DNA of 64,000 nucleotides. Origin: Sclerotinia nivalis (lineage: Eukaryota; Ascomycota; Leotiomycetes; Helotiales; Sclerotiniaceae). Both the position numbers and the translations under genes were made by a program. Positions 10,529 through 20,562 of this stretch are shown here, in pieces. Where the stretch lies: assembly GCA_029531795.1 (NCBI GenBank), contig JAPEIS010000001.1, positions 2,170,001 to 2,234,000 on the forward strand, in the 5' to 3' direction. Under the pieces are notes generated by a model. The model had not been told where the DNA came from and did not search any database. It saw only the letters and a list, made by a program, of their open reading frames with translations. Position 1 is the stretch's first letter. Each line of letters opens with the position of its first letter.

Positions 10529-12394
10529 GGGTTCAGTCGTGGATTTAAGGGAGTGGGCGGATGTACGGAAGATGAGATTCATGCCGGATAGAAATGAAAG
10601 GTGGCGCGAGTGATGCCAACAACATATGTGTTGGTGAAAGGAAGAAGTTCAATATCTCGAAAAACACGGAATGTTGGGAGAGTGCTACATGTCAAAATCT
10701 TGACTTCAGCAAGATTGATATAGGTTTTTGGGCATGTCGGATACCCAGTTTTGGTTGAAAGATATTCGTACATAGAGAGTGATACTACAATTCTTTGCAT
10801 ATTCCAATCTATTTTTCATAGCGGAATAGTTCCCAAATATTTTACTCGAGTGACTTTATTGCTTGCATGCACGTTCAAATAAATCTTTGTATGATACACA
10901 CAGAAATATACAGTGAAGCAGCCAAGCACTAGAATAGATGGCTATGATTTCTTTCGATTGCAAGAGGACTATGTGAGGGGCATCAGCAAGCTTGAATTAT
11001 GAGTAGGTGAGCACAAGTCTGAAGCTCTCCTTAATGAGCATAAACTACTCGAGTGTTCCAACTTAAGTTGATTATATTTTCGAAAAGAATTTAGCACACT
11101 CCCGTCCACACCAACAATCCCAAAACGAAGCGACCTATCGCTTACACCACACTCCCTCCCTCCAAAAAAAAATCCGATTTCCATCCCCATCCCCAAAATC
11201 TCCCTCCAACCATCAAAACCCACGCACCTCACCCGCAAAAACCCCCCCCAAAAGTTCAAAAAATATAGCCGGTGTCAACTGGAAATTGTTACTCCAGGTG
11301 GGTGTCGAACCCACGACTTTCGCATAACTTCATATTGATCCCATGAGGGGAATAATATAAGAACGACACGCTAACCACTCTGTGATGAAATTATAATTAG
11401 CCATGAGGAACCTTCATTTTTGGAATGAGGGCAGTAACTTACGCGTCACTGGAGTTTGGCATGTTTGTTTGACGAAGCGAGTGGTTTTGTATATATGTAT
11501 AAGGTTTGTGGAGGGTGGGTTTTTTTGGCAGGGATCGGGTGGAGGGGAGGTCAGGAGGGCAAGAGGGGATTGGTGGGTGTGGAGGGAATTATGGGGTTGG
11601 TGAAAGGATGTTGGGGTGGGGGTGTGTGTGGAGGGAAATGTAATGTCTCACAGATTTTAATGCCTATTTGTAATCTTACTTCTTTATATGCACAATACAC
11701 AATAATACCTACGAATACTAACTCACCTGCGCAATTTTCAGTCCTGACCTTACTGCAATGGTATATCCTCATGTCTGCCATATCGTCGGTCAGGTTGCTG
11801 CCGGACTCCAGTTGTAGGGTGTACAGAAGTGTATCAAAGACCCAGATACGATCTAACATTCCCGAAAATCCCAAGTAATGGATACCTGTGATAGGGTTTT
11901 AAATTGGACCAATGTTTTTTTAAAAATAATTTCGTTCCTACTCTCCATTTACTGAGTAACTTTGTGCTAAAGACAGCTTCAACTGTGTCAAGCTAATACG
12001 TTCAACTTTATCTCTATCACTGTTAATTCTTAAAGAGCAAGGTCCATCTAATACGAGCTCACAAGAGACATCTCGGACATCTCATCTCACATTGTTAGAA
12101 CTTTTCACATTTCATTATCAGAGGCTATTGATTGAGGCTCACAACTTCCTTGTATTAGGGTGTATGATAGTATCCATTCTAACAAGCCATTCAATCTTGC
12201 AAGTCGTTACCAAGCTCAATTTCAATCCTCCAAAATATCAAAGCCCTCAATTTTAGCACTCCAAGTCATCACAGCAATCGTTTTCTGTTATAGGATCGGG
12301 CCGAAGTCGTTCAAGTGGGGGAAGCGGAGCGGACGGCGAGAGAGGTCGTTCCATCTTATTGAATTTAGCTCTCATCGCAAAGACATCTTTGCCA
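10529..12394. other. Intergenic region around a decayed tRNA
   Basis: About 1.9 kb without a protein gene. The left flank of the tRNA relic (11090-11260) is strongly C-rich on the + strand, and the right flank (11500-11640) strongly G-rich. ORFs in these tracts are composition artefacts. Confidence 0.6.
11290..11385 (-). pseudogene. tRNA-Ile(UAU)-like gene with intron, apparently decayed
   Basis: On the minus strand the T arm is perfect (GTGGG, loop TTCGACA, CCCAC; + 11298-11314) and is followed by CTGGAGT and discriminator A at 11290. The 5' half has GAGTGGTTAGCG and an anticodon loop CTTATA, anticodon UAU at 11357-11359, with an intron of about 30 nt after position 37. However, nothing upstream pairs with CTGGAGT, the D stem pairs at only two of four positions, and the last anticodon pair is T-T. 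Box B is intact and box A is degraded. I read it as a tRNA-Ile(UAU) that has lost its acceptor 5' strand. Confidence 0.6.
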
Positions 12395-13621
12395 TCACTT
12401 GGAAAGGGGCTTTACTTCACCAAGCCCTGAGGGAAGTCCGCTTGCGATATTTTCAATGGCTATTTTGGTTGGTTTTGAAAGCTCTTTTCCTAGAATCACC
12501 ACGAGTACTGGTGTCCTTAGACAACGATATCTGCCTTTCCTTATGCCCGATCGAACCTTCTTAATGGTTTTGTGTGTGCGCTTTGCGTCCTTCTTTTCCT
12601 TTGCTATTGGGTCGACGGGTAACTCTCCAACTGGAGGATCAACACCAACGTCTGGTATAATGGCGGGAACAGGAGCGGGCCCGTCGGACTGTTCCATACA
12701 GTTTCCCACTACTTCTGGCGATGTCAATGCTTCAGGCACTGCTTCGAGGGGTCTCATGAGCGAGGATTCCACTGAGGTATCAGCTCTGTTCATAGACAAT
12801 ATGTTGTCTATACTTGGGATAGCGGTTGGACCATCCAAAACGCTCGTTCTCGGACTCACTTCAAAGCAAGGACCTCGGAGATGATCGGGCAACGGACAAA
12901 AGTCTTGTATGGTTGTGCCAAAGGAGAATTCAGGCTTATCATCGTACGAACCATCCATATCATGTTTGTCAGACACTGATAAACGTCTTGCTGGTGATGA
13001 CGGTGCCGTGTTGAATTCTGCGTAAACTTCAGCACAAGATTGTGGTTCGACTGGTGCATCTTCAAAAATGTCATCGTTTTCCTTTTCGATCTGCTTAAAC
13101 TTGTGCCCTCCTTTATACCCCAAAGTTTTAAAAGGTTTATATGCCTTGAGTTTTGGTCTTTTACCTTGGGTAGTATGTGATCCAAAACTGGCAGAGCGCG
13201 TTACCATGACTACAGGGGTTTCGTTGGTTTGGGTAATATCTAGTTGATGACATGTTAGCACAAATAAGAAGACTTCGAAGGAAACAAAAGTACCAAATTC
13301 AAATTCTTTTGAGGGGATTGAAGTATCGACCAATCTAGGGAAAGCCTCATACCGAGTAAAGGTGGTAACTTCCAATCCTTTGCCTTTACCCATGACCTTC
13401 ATAGTTGGAGTCATTTTCACAAATTTCTGAAGTATCACCTCCTCTGAGAAGTCGACTAGAGTCGGTGGTACAACACGGCCCTTGAGTGATCTAATGAAAG
13501 AAGCAGATGAGAGTGGAGAAATCGATGTATCGCTTTCAGGACTAGAGCTACCAGAAGAAGATGCAAACGGTATAGACGAAGTTTCTGATCTGATCGGTTG
13601 GCTTGTTTCAAGGCTAGACAT
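12395..13621 (-). CDS. Serine-rich, largely disordered protein of unknown function
   Basis: The first ATG of the frame is at 13621; the frame extends to 13660 only through a TTG. A 54-nt intron (13240-13293; GTACTT, branch GTGCTAAC, acceptor CTAG) splits it into exons 13621-13294 and 13239-12395, giving 390 residues. The N-terminal 50 residues are Ser/Thr-rich and low-complexity. A short ordered-looking piece (PTLVDFSEEVILQKFVKMTP) follows, then a basic segment (KRPKLKAYKPFKTLGYKGG), an acidic-proline middle, and a Lys/Arg-rich stretch (KRTHKTIKKVRSGIRKGRYR) close to the C-terminus that could be a nuclear signal. I do not recognise a family. Because the intron is a multiple of three without a stop, the frame stays open whether or not it is spliced. 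Confidence 0.65.
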   Translation of the reverse strand: MSSLETSQPIRSETSSIPFASSSGSSSPESDTSISPLSSASFIRSLKGRVVPPTLVDFSEEVILQKFVKMTPTMKVMGKGKGLEVTTFTRYEAFPRLVDTSIPSKEFEFGTFVSFEVFLFVLTCHQLDITQTNETPVVMVTRSASFGSHTTQGKRPKLKAYKPFKTLGYKGGHKFKQIEKENDDIFEDAPVEPQSCAEVYAEFNTAPSSPARRLSVSDKHDMDGSYDDKPEFSFGTTIQDFCPLPDHLRGPCFEVSPRTSVLDGPTAIPSIDNILSMNRADTSVESSLMRPLEAVPEALTSPEVVGNCMEQSDGPAPVPAIIPDVGVDPPVGELPVDPIAKEKKDAKRTHKTIKKVRSGIRKGRYRCLRTPVLVVILGKELSKPTKIAIENIASGLPSGLGEVKPLSK

Positions 13622-15535
13622 CGAGCCTGGAGTGCCTTTCAGGGATGAGTGACGCGACAAGTAGGTAGAGATGGATTGTGAATGGTGTCATAGGTTGGCT
13701 TTACTAAGGGAAAAATCAGTGACGCCTGTCTGGATATTCCAAGATTAAGGATGTTAGAAATGAGTGACAAAACGAGCGGCTGCCAAAAAAAATGACGGTG
13801 ATTATTACTATGATGTGCTTGAATGAGGATATTAGAAAATTTGTGAGGAACAGAAAATTCTTCAAGGTAGGCCCTACCGCTCTTTCCATTAGCTGACCAT
13901 CGTTCTTACCTCTCCTACCAACCTCGAACCCCATGGTAAGAAGCCATCCATCAATACTCCCCAGCAAAACGTTTAGATCACAAGCAATGTATGTAGACTA
14001 AAACAACAAAGTCCCTTTCTGGCTGGAGAAATAAGACTGAACATGATATTTTTTCATACCTCTCATTCAATTGCATCGGACGCATACTATAGATGTGAAT
14101 AGTTACTAGTAAATCTTCTCATGAGCATTAGATCTGCGCCACCCCAAACTAAAACTCAAAACCATTCCCAGCCAAAAATCATCCCAGAAAATCGTTGATA
14201 CTCATACCATCTACTGTATCACAACAAATAGTTACTACCAACAACCACAATGCAGAAACTATTATTGTAACGTTTCTTAGTAACTTGAACAAAAGATGCG
14301 TTTAAACGAGCATGATCAAACCCTATTTAAAAAAAAGGAAGAAGAAAAAAACCACTTTCACATTAAAATGAATCTCCAACTAACTTCCAGGTTTCCAACA
14401 CATGTGCGAGTACAGATCTAGATCTTAGCATTAGGATCTCTCTCTACTATCTCATTTTACATACTTAGAACTACTAAGTTGTGAATCTCCAATCAAGACT
14501 ATTTTATATTCATTCTCAACCCCTTTTTAACATCAAAGCCCAGTGCACTACTAAAAGCTTGCGGACAATCCTTCTTCACTAGGTAGTGTAGGGAGATATT
14601 CAAACCAACCTGCGGTTTAAACCCCCTACTGTAGACTACAGTGCATGAAAACCTCAGACAAGATCCGATGAATACACAATTCAAGCACCACTGCCCGAAT
14701 ATTGAATTTCAAATTGAAAATCTCGATGAAACCGACTTTTCTCTTTCCCATTCTCTCCCGAGCATAACATTGAAATATACACCTCCGTACGTAAGTCTTA
14801 CATTACATTACTTGACTAACGACCACTCCTTACGTAAATAATCCACGAGTACTGGTTACTTTGTAGAATTGCGACAGCAAAGACAGCATTAACCTGGACA
14901 CAATTATCTTTGCATTCCTGTCACCTATAGTTTGGAGGGATGTTGGATGATAATCGAATTTCTATAGTGGTATTCGCATTTTCCATTCCCTGGCTCGGAA
15001 GCTGTGGGTTGAAAACAATTGAACTTCACACAATCCAGGTTGTTTCATATTTGGCAAAGTTTACAGGATGGCTGATTATTGCATTGGATAGGAGAAGGAT
15101 AGAAAGGATGGTGGATTTTTGATAATTTCAACGACAGAGGATGTGGAATGGGGTAACGTGATTGGATTTCGTAATACTTCATATATCCCAAGACGAATAT
15201 GCCTGTGTGCGATATTTGCTTTTCCCCACCCAGGAGGATCTAGCGTCATGTATGTATCCCTTCCTTAACACGAAAGCCATCGCCATATCCATTACCACCG
15301 AGAGTCCCTCGCCGCGCCATGGTTTGGCCTAATTCGCATTCCTCTTCATACGACCCAATAAATCATAGGGTAGAACGTCCTGTCCAATCCTGCCCTCACC
15401 CCCCCCCCGGGCCCGTATAAATTTGCTTTTCCGTCACGCTATAGTGATCCTCGAAACATTTTGGCGATTAGAGACCTATCACAATCAGAGCATAAGCCGC
15501 AAAAGAATAAAATAGTCTGGGAGCTGACTATTCAT
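13622..15535. other. Intergenic region
   Basis: About 1.9 kb of AT-rich sequence with no convincing gene. A run of nine or more C followed by GGGCCCG lies near 15400. The left part should contain the promoter of the Ser-rich gene and the right part the NPL4 3' region. Confidence 0.6.
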
Positions 15536-17624
15536 TCAATCTAGCCTTACCCCGCCAACCCTTTTAGCAAGACGCTCTGCAGGACCATCGCCATCGAACG
15601 GCGAATGACGTTTTTGGGGTCGCTCACCAGTCGATTGTAAAATTGCAAGGAAAGTTGCCCATCCAGGTGTTGCTATCAATTGATATCCATCTGCTAAATC
15701 GTGTTGTGTAGCCACGCGACATAGAAGTGCCATCTCTTCCTACCAAAAAATATATTAGCATCTCGCTTATGAATGTGGAAAAAGGGAATGTAAGTACGTA
15801 CTTTGCTTAGAATTCCCATACTATAAATGAAGCAGAGGAGATGGAAGTCCGATACTGCGAGGACACCATCGCTAGATTGGGTCAGCTGACCGTTTTTATC
15901 AAGTCCCAATTGCTTGCCAACGTCCTTGATATCTTGTTCCTGGCCAATGACTAAACGATTCTCGATAGTGAAAGAGCTCTTAGCCATGAATGCTGGTTTG
16001 GGATCGCTAGGAAACCCATGGGTTAATGTGACGAGTAAATATTCAACTGGAAAAGATGGTTTAGCATTTTCTTGAACACTTCTACCATACTCGTTAATCT
16101 TTCGGTAGAAGACTTCGGGGATGTATCGCGCGCTCGTATCGGAATCATCATCTCCTTCGCTACGAACGATCATCACAGAGGGATCAGCCGAGGGTTCGAC
16201 AATATCTGCTCGAACCATTTCTACGGCTGAGTTTGAGACCTGATATGCAGATATGGCAATTCTTCCGGTCTCATCGGCTGTTACTACACAGGTAACGAAA
16301 TTCGAACCAAATTTGCCGGTATCACTCCACTTTGTGGGCTTGGGATGCTTTGCTTGTAAACGTGCAGCAAATGCGATTTCCAGCGATGATAAATAGTATG
16401 AATCAATATGTCGTTTGCATATGACAGTCCCGTCTCCTGCGCCTGAGTCGAGTAGATCAGTCCAGATGACGCCAACTCTTTCCATGCCGCACAATCTTGC
16501 CATCTCATCGACTTCTTTCTCGGACTCCCATTCGTTCAATGTGATTCCATCAAGTTCGTCCACTTGTGGCGGTTCGTAGATGGCTTCCACAACAGCCTTC
16601 GCTCCCAACGGCACCTCTTTATACTCCTCGTAGCGACCGTACAGATATCCAAAACGTTGTGCGCCTGTAGACCTCCAGAACACCAGTAAATTCTCAACAA
16701 GGCTGGCTTGCGCGAATTCAACATGATCCACCATTCGGAATTCCTGCGGTTGTAGAGTTATTGCGCTAGGTTGGCACTTCGTACAGATACCCTCAGGCCA
16801 CTGAGGGTGTCCTGATGGACAGTTCTTCTTCACACGATAATATGGCTCGGTCAATGGAGGCATAAAAGAGCTTCCTAACTCTGGTTTATTGGTAGCCGAG
16901 TTGATCTTTCGCAGATATGAGTGGAATGACAGGTTCTTGATTTTTTTCTCGGCCAAGTATTGCGCATTGAAGGGCTCCAACGGCATACAGTAATCGCACA
17001 TTCCCTTCTCACCATGTCGACACATCTTTGGATCCCTCTTCCTAGGAATTTTTCCATCTTTCTTGTCTAACCTATTATCGAGATCGGATTGTTGAACTAC
17101 TTCCCAAGGGTTCTTGATCCTTTCGGACGGCGACGTCACTGCTTGAGCTGGAACATTGACAGGTATTGATTCTGGTAGAACGGCATTTCCGTTTAGACGA
17201 TTTGTTGAGGAGGTAAGATGGGATGGAAGGGAAGTCGAGGTGGAAGTAGTAGAATCACCATTCGAAAGATTATCCAATAGCTTATAATTAATGAATACCA
17301 TATCACCATTCCTTCGATTTGTCAGCACGAGAAATTATAGGTTTATATTTCCTAACTTACTTAAGACCAATCTGCGATACTTTGGCTCTTGCAATCTCCA
17401 TAAGTAGTTTGACCTCCCCACCACTGGGCGCATTTGAAAGTGTTAGAGTCCTTGGGTCGAGGTTCTCTGGAAGGAGTTTTACAAGCTATAAAATATGAGT
17501 AGAAGTCCATATAGATGTATGCAACTCATTATGGACCAACCTTATCACCAAGTTGACCAAAAGTTTCATTTGCTTCAACAGCAATGCGGACTGTTCCATC
17601 AGGACCACGAAATCTTAGAAGCAT
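15536..17624 (-). CDS. NPL4: Nuclear protein localization protein 4 (Cdc48-Ufd1 cofactor)
   Basis: Npl4 with Ufd1 binds Cdc48/p97 and presents ubiquitinated substrates for extraction in ER-associated degradation. Exons 17624-17541, 17485-17361, 17311-15802 and 15739-15536 give 640 residues. The start [20 protein letters not shown] is the ubiquitin-like UBXL fold that binds Cdc48. The NPL4 zinc finger follows ([18 protein letters not shown] and [19 protein letters not shown], Cys/His ligands visible). The MPN-type core runs from about residue 240 ([20 protein letters not shown]) to about 560. The last exon encodes [19 protein letters not shown]; there is no RanBP2-type finger at the C-terminus, as in other fungi. 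Introns are 49-62 nt; the third uses an AAG acceptor. It is divergent from SEC66. Confidence 0.95.
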
Positions 17625-18229
17625 CTTGACTTCTTCCTAGTTCGTTCTTTATGTAAAGTCAAATGTACGAAGTAGATTAGATAGTTGAAGAGTAAAAATG
17701 ATGAAAGAACAAAGCCAAAGTTAAGTATTGTAGGGAGAATGGAAATCTTTGATATTCTTAATAATTTTGTGTTTCTGGTGGGTTGGATTGTTGAATGTGG
17801 AATAGAAGCTCTAGCTCAAGTACATCCTCCCACTACAGTACAGCACCAAGAGAGATATAACGTCAGAATTTGGTGGCCTAGCAAGTCTACTTGCCCACAT
17901 CATTCACCGCCTTTGCAATAAAATGCGAAGGTACAAGGATAAAATGTGTGGGATTGCCTAGATTGGTTTAGATTGATTTGTCAAAAAAGTAACTTAAGGT
18001 TATTTGTCCTGAAGTGGCAGAATAAAATGGAATGAAGATAAAGGACACACAACACATAAGAGGAAATCTACATTTAGGATTTTCCAACAATTCATCACCT
18101 CATTGGAAGATCTCAAATACTCACAATACACTTCCTAGATCTGGGACTTTTGCGCCCGAAGTTACCATATCATTGCAGGTTCCTCTGGATATATACAGAT
18201 CTGTTGCGCACTCGATACAGCAAGGAACA
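17625..18229. promoter_or_regulatory. Divergent promoter region of NPL4 and SEC66
   Basis: 605 bp between the two start codons, AT-rich. No strong motif is recognised. Small ORFs here are not supported. Confidence 0.5.
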
Positions 18230-19076
18230 ATGTTCAATAACTTCGATTATGCAACCACTCTTCGTGGTTTAATCCTTCCTCTTGCATATGTAGTTGTCCT
18301 CGTCGGATCTCTAGGAACCTTTTCTTCATTATATAGAAAGCGGATAGCAGGTTAGTAGATCTTTCTCTTCAAATGTGCGCAAAATTAATGAGTACATCTA
18401 GCCAAATCTGCGACTCTTGCGCCTTGGTTTCCTCCACATCTACAAAGAAACATTTACTTTTCACTAGCTCATCTCGAGCCAGAAGAGGGGGACGAAAAAG
18501 CGCCAAAAGTACCGGGAGAGCTCATACGAGCGGCCTTATTGAGAAGGGCTGTCGAAGATATTCACCGAATTATCCAACTCAGAACAGCAAAGCAAGCATG
18601 TAGCACCTTACTACAAAGAGGGAGCGTGGGCGATGATTTATGGCAAAGATTTCTGAGAGCGGAGAAAGAAATGGAGGAGGAGCTTAGAGATGTGGTCATG
18701 GAGGTGGGTCAAAAGTTTTCTAACTGAGGAGTTGAATTTAACTAACCATAAATAGGCAAATGGATTGGCACCAAATTGGGGACAAACGATTTTTCAGTCT
18801 GCAAATGAAATAGCCACAAATACCCTGTTCAGAAAAAACATTGATGATATTCAGGCTAGGACCCAATCTGAGAAGGAGTGGTGGGAGAAACGTCGAGCCT
18901 CAATTCAGTCAGAATTCATGAAAGAGTTAGAAGAAGAAGCCAAGGCATCCAAAGTCACCTCACCAACCAAGTCCACCAGCATCATCAGCGATGAGGATGC
19001 TATTCTAGTTCAAGGAGGTGGGCCTGCAGCTAGTGAACAAGGAAGCCCCAGCAGGAAGAAGAAAGGCAAGAAATAA
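18230..19076 (+). CDS. SEC66: Sec66-like subunit of the Sec62/Sec63 ER translocation complex
   Basis: Sec66 (Sec71) helps post-translational protein import into the ER alongside Sec62, Sec63 and Sec72. Exons 18230-18350, 18402-18703 and 18756-19076 give 247 residues. A single N-terminal membrane span (LILPLAYVVVLVGSLGTFSS, residues about 14-33) is followed by the family block APWFPPHLQRNIYFSLAHLE, an AALLRRAVEDIHRIIQLR helix, SVGDDLWQRFLRAEKEMEEE and NWGQTIFQSANEI. The C-terminus is charged and ends GSPSRKKKGKK. Splice junctions keep frame. The combination of one TM and these blocks is characteristic. Confidence 0.88.
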
Positions 19077-20017
19077 ATCGATTTCCTTGGACGTCAGGCA
19101 ATGTATAAGGTCATGAATTTTGCACAAATGAGGCATAGGCGTTATGGTGTCCGGTGTTTTTTACAGTTGTAAGATATTGCATATATGGTCTATGAGGGAC
19201 GTATCAAGAGTTGTAAGACCAGTCCTTGGTATGGCTAGACATAATATAACATTTGACTCCTAAAGGAAGGACAAGCAGACCTTTTCATTATCTTACTATT
19301 TGCCTCTAAGCATTATCATTTCCTTCCTATAACATGAATATATGGTATATATCTACTCCAACATTTATAGATTCTCTGAGTAGAAATGTTCGAGTTGGAC
19401 CTAGGTGTCCTTCTGGTTGATGCTATTCTAGGCTGGTGTGAAGAAAGATGCTTTGAGTCCATTGATCACAAGAGTCTTGTCAGAACCTCCCACAAGGAAT
19501 CTCACAAGGGTTCTTTCATCCAAGCCATCAAAATAGATTTCAACGCACAATAAGGTCAAAGACATGATTCCCTAATAAAGACAAAATAGATCTCAGATAC
19601 AAAGAAGCACTCCGACACAATGAAGTCTCATGAATGAGACAAAAACTACAAGAACCTTCTATCCCCCTGTTTTCCATCCAGATCTCCACTGGTATCTGGT
19701 ATCTACACTATTTCCTATATTTCGTGTTCTTACACTTTGACTTTCGTCCTAGACTTTTATCTTTACGCTGCTGGCAGCTTTGCGAATAATCTTCCCCATC
19801 CTTTTGCGAAAACATTCATAGAATTATTTTCTTTCCTCCATCTGACTCATTACGGAAAAATCTTTATATACGTCCACAGCTTCTGCTCCCACTACAAAAA
19901 CCATCACGCAAATTGCTTGGAACTACTGGCACTGCGCGGTGTTCAAATCAAAGCATAACAAACTCATCTCATCACAAATCACGAGCGAAAAAAAAGCCCC
20001 CCAAAACAGACACAATC
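19077..20017. other. Intergenic region between SEC66 and a small gene
   Basis: About 0.94 kb. CT- and AT-rich, no supported gene; holds the SEC66 3' end and the promoter of the gene at 20018. Confidence 0.55.
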
Positions 20018-20428
20018 ATGTCGACCATGAAACGCATCAGCAAAACCAACCCTGCACTTGCCGCCAAAATCGCACAGATGGCCTTGCCTCTTGCGCCACT
20101 CGTTCGTCTCACAACCGGTCAAATCCATCCATCGTTTCCGAAGCAACTTCTCAATTTCTGGCTTCTCACGTCCGCGGAACTAGACGAGCTAGCGCATTTT
20201 TATCATCAGCGCACCCCGTGTCAATGGACGATGCAATATCCATGTCCGGTACAATGGGACGTGAATGCGGATTTGGAGGTCAAGAGGAGGAGGTTGGGGA
20301 GGTTTATTGGGTTGAGGGGGTGTGAGAGTCCGGTGGAGACGGTCGAGGAGATTGAGAGGAGAGTTAGGTTGGAGAGGGCGACGAGGGCGGAAGAGGAGAT
20401 ATGGAGAAATAAGAACAAATGGTATTAG
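20018..20428 (+). CDS. Small conserved-looking protein of unknown function
   Basis: The frame is open from 19913, but ATG at 20018 (MSTMKRISKTNPALAAKI) is the likely start, giving 136 residues. The N-terminus is basic and amphipathic. The middle (MALPLAPLVRLTTGQIHPSFPKQLLNFWLLTSAELDEL) is hydrophobic with aromatic residues and looks folded. The C-terminal third is highly charged (RRVRLERATRAEEEIWRNKNKWY). I do not recognise a family. The antisense ORF over the C-terminus is a codon-bias shadow. Its stop is 135 bp from the ORC3 stop, so the two genes converge. Coding status rests on length, composition and the plausible start. Confidence 0.55.
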   Translation: MSTMKRISKTNPALAAKIAQMALPLAPLVRLTTGQIHPSFPKQLLNFWLLTSAELDELAHFYHQRTPCQWTMQYPCPVQWDVNADLEVKRRRLGRFIGLRGCESPVETVEEIERRVRLERATRAEEEIWRNKNKWY

Positions 20429-20562
20429 GTTTGAGTGCTGTTTGACAGCTAGGTACGTTTTTATGGATGCTTTGAGCGTTGGCATTCGACGATTAATATA
20501 ATTATATCCTACATGCATTGTCTATTCTTTCTCCTGCCCTGACGCCTATTTGCGCCCATATA

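Noticed and set aside
10969..11878. ORFs in the C-rich and G-rich tracts around the tRNA relic
   Set aside because: Translated products are low-complexity and composition-driven, without a sensible start or splice pattern.
12160..13014. Plus-strand ORFs over the Ser-rich gene
   Set aside because: Antisense shadows; the minus-strand frame has the intron, start and protein-like composition.
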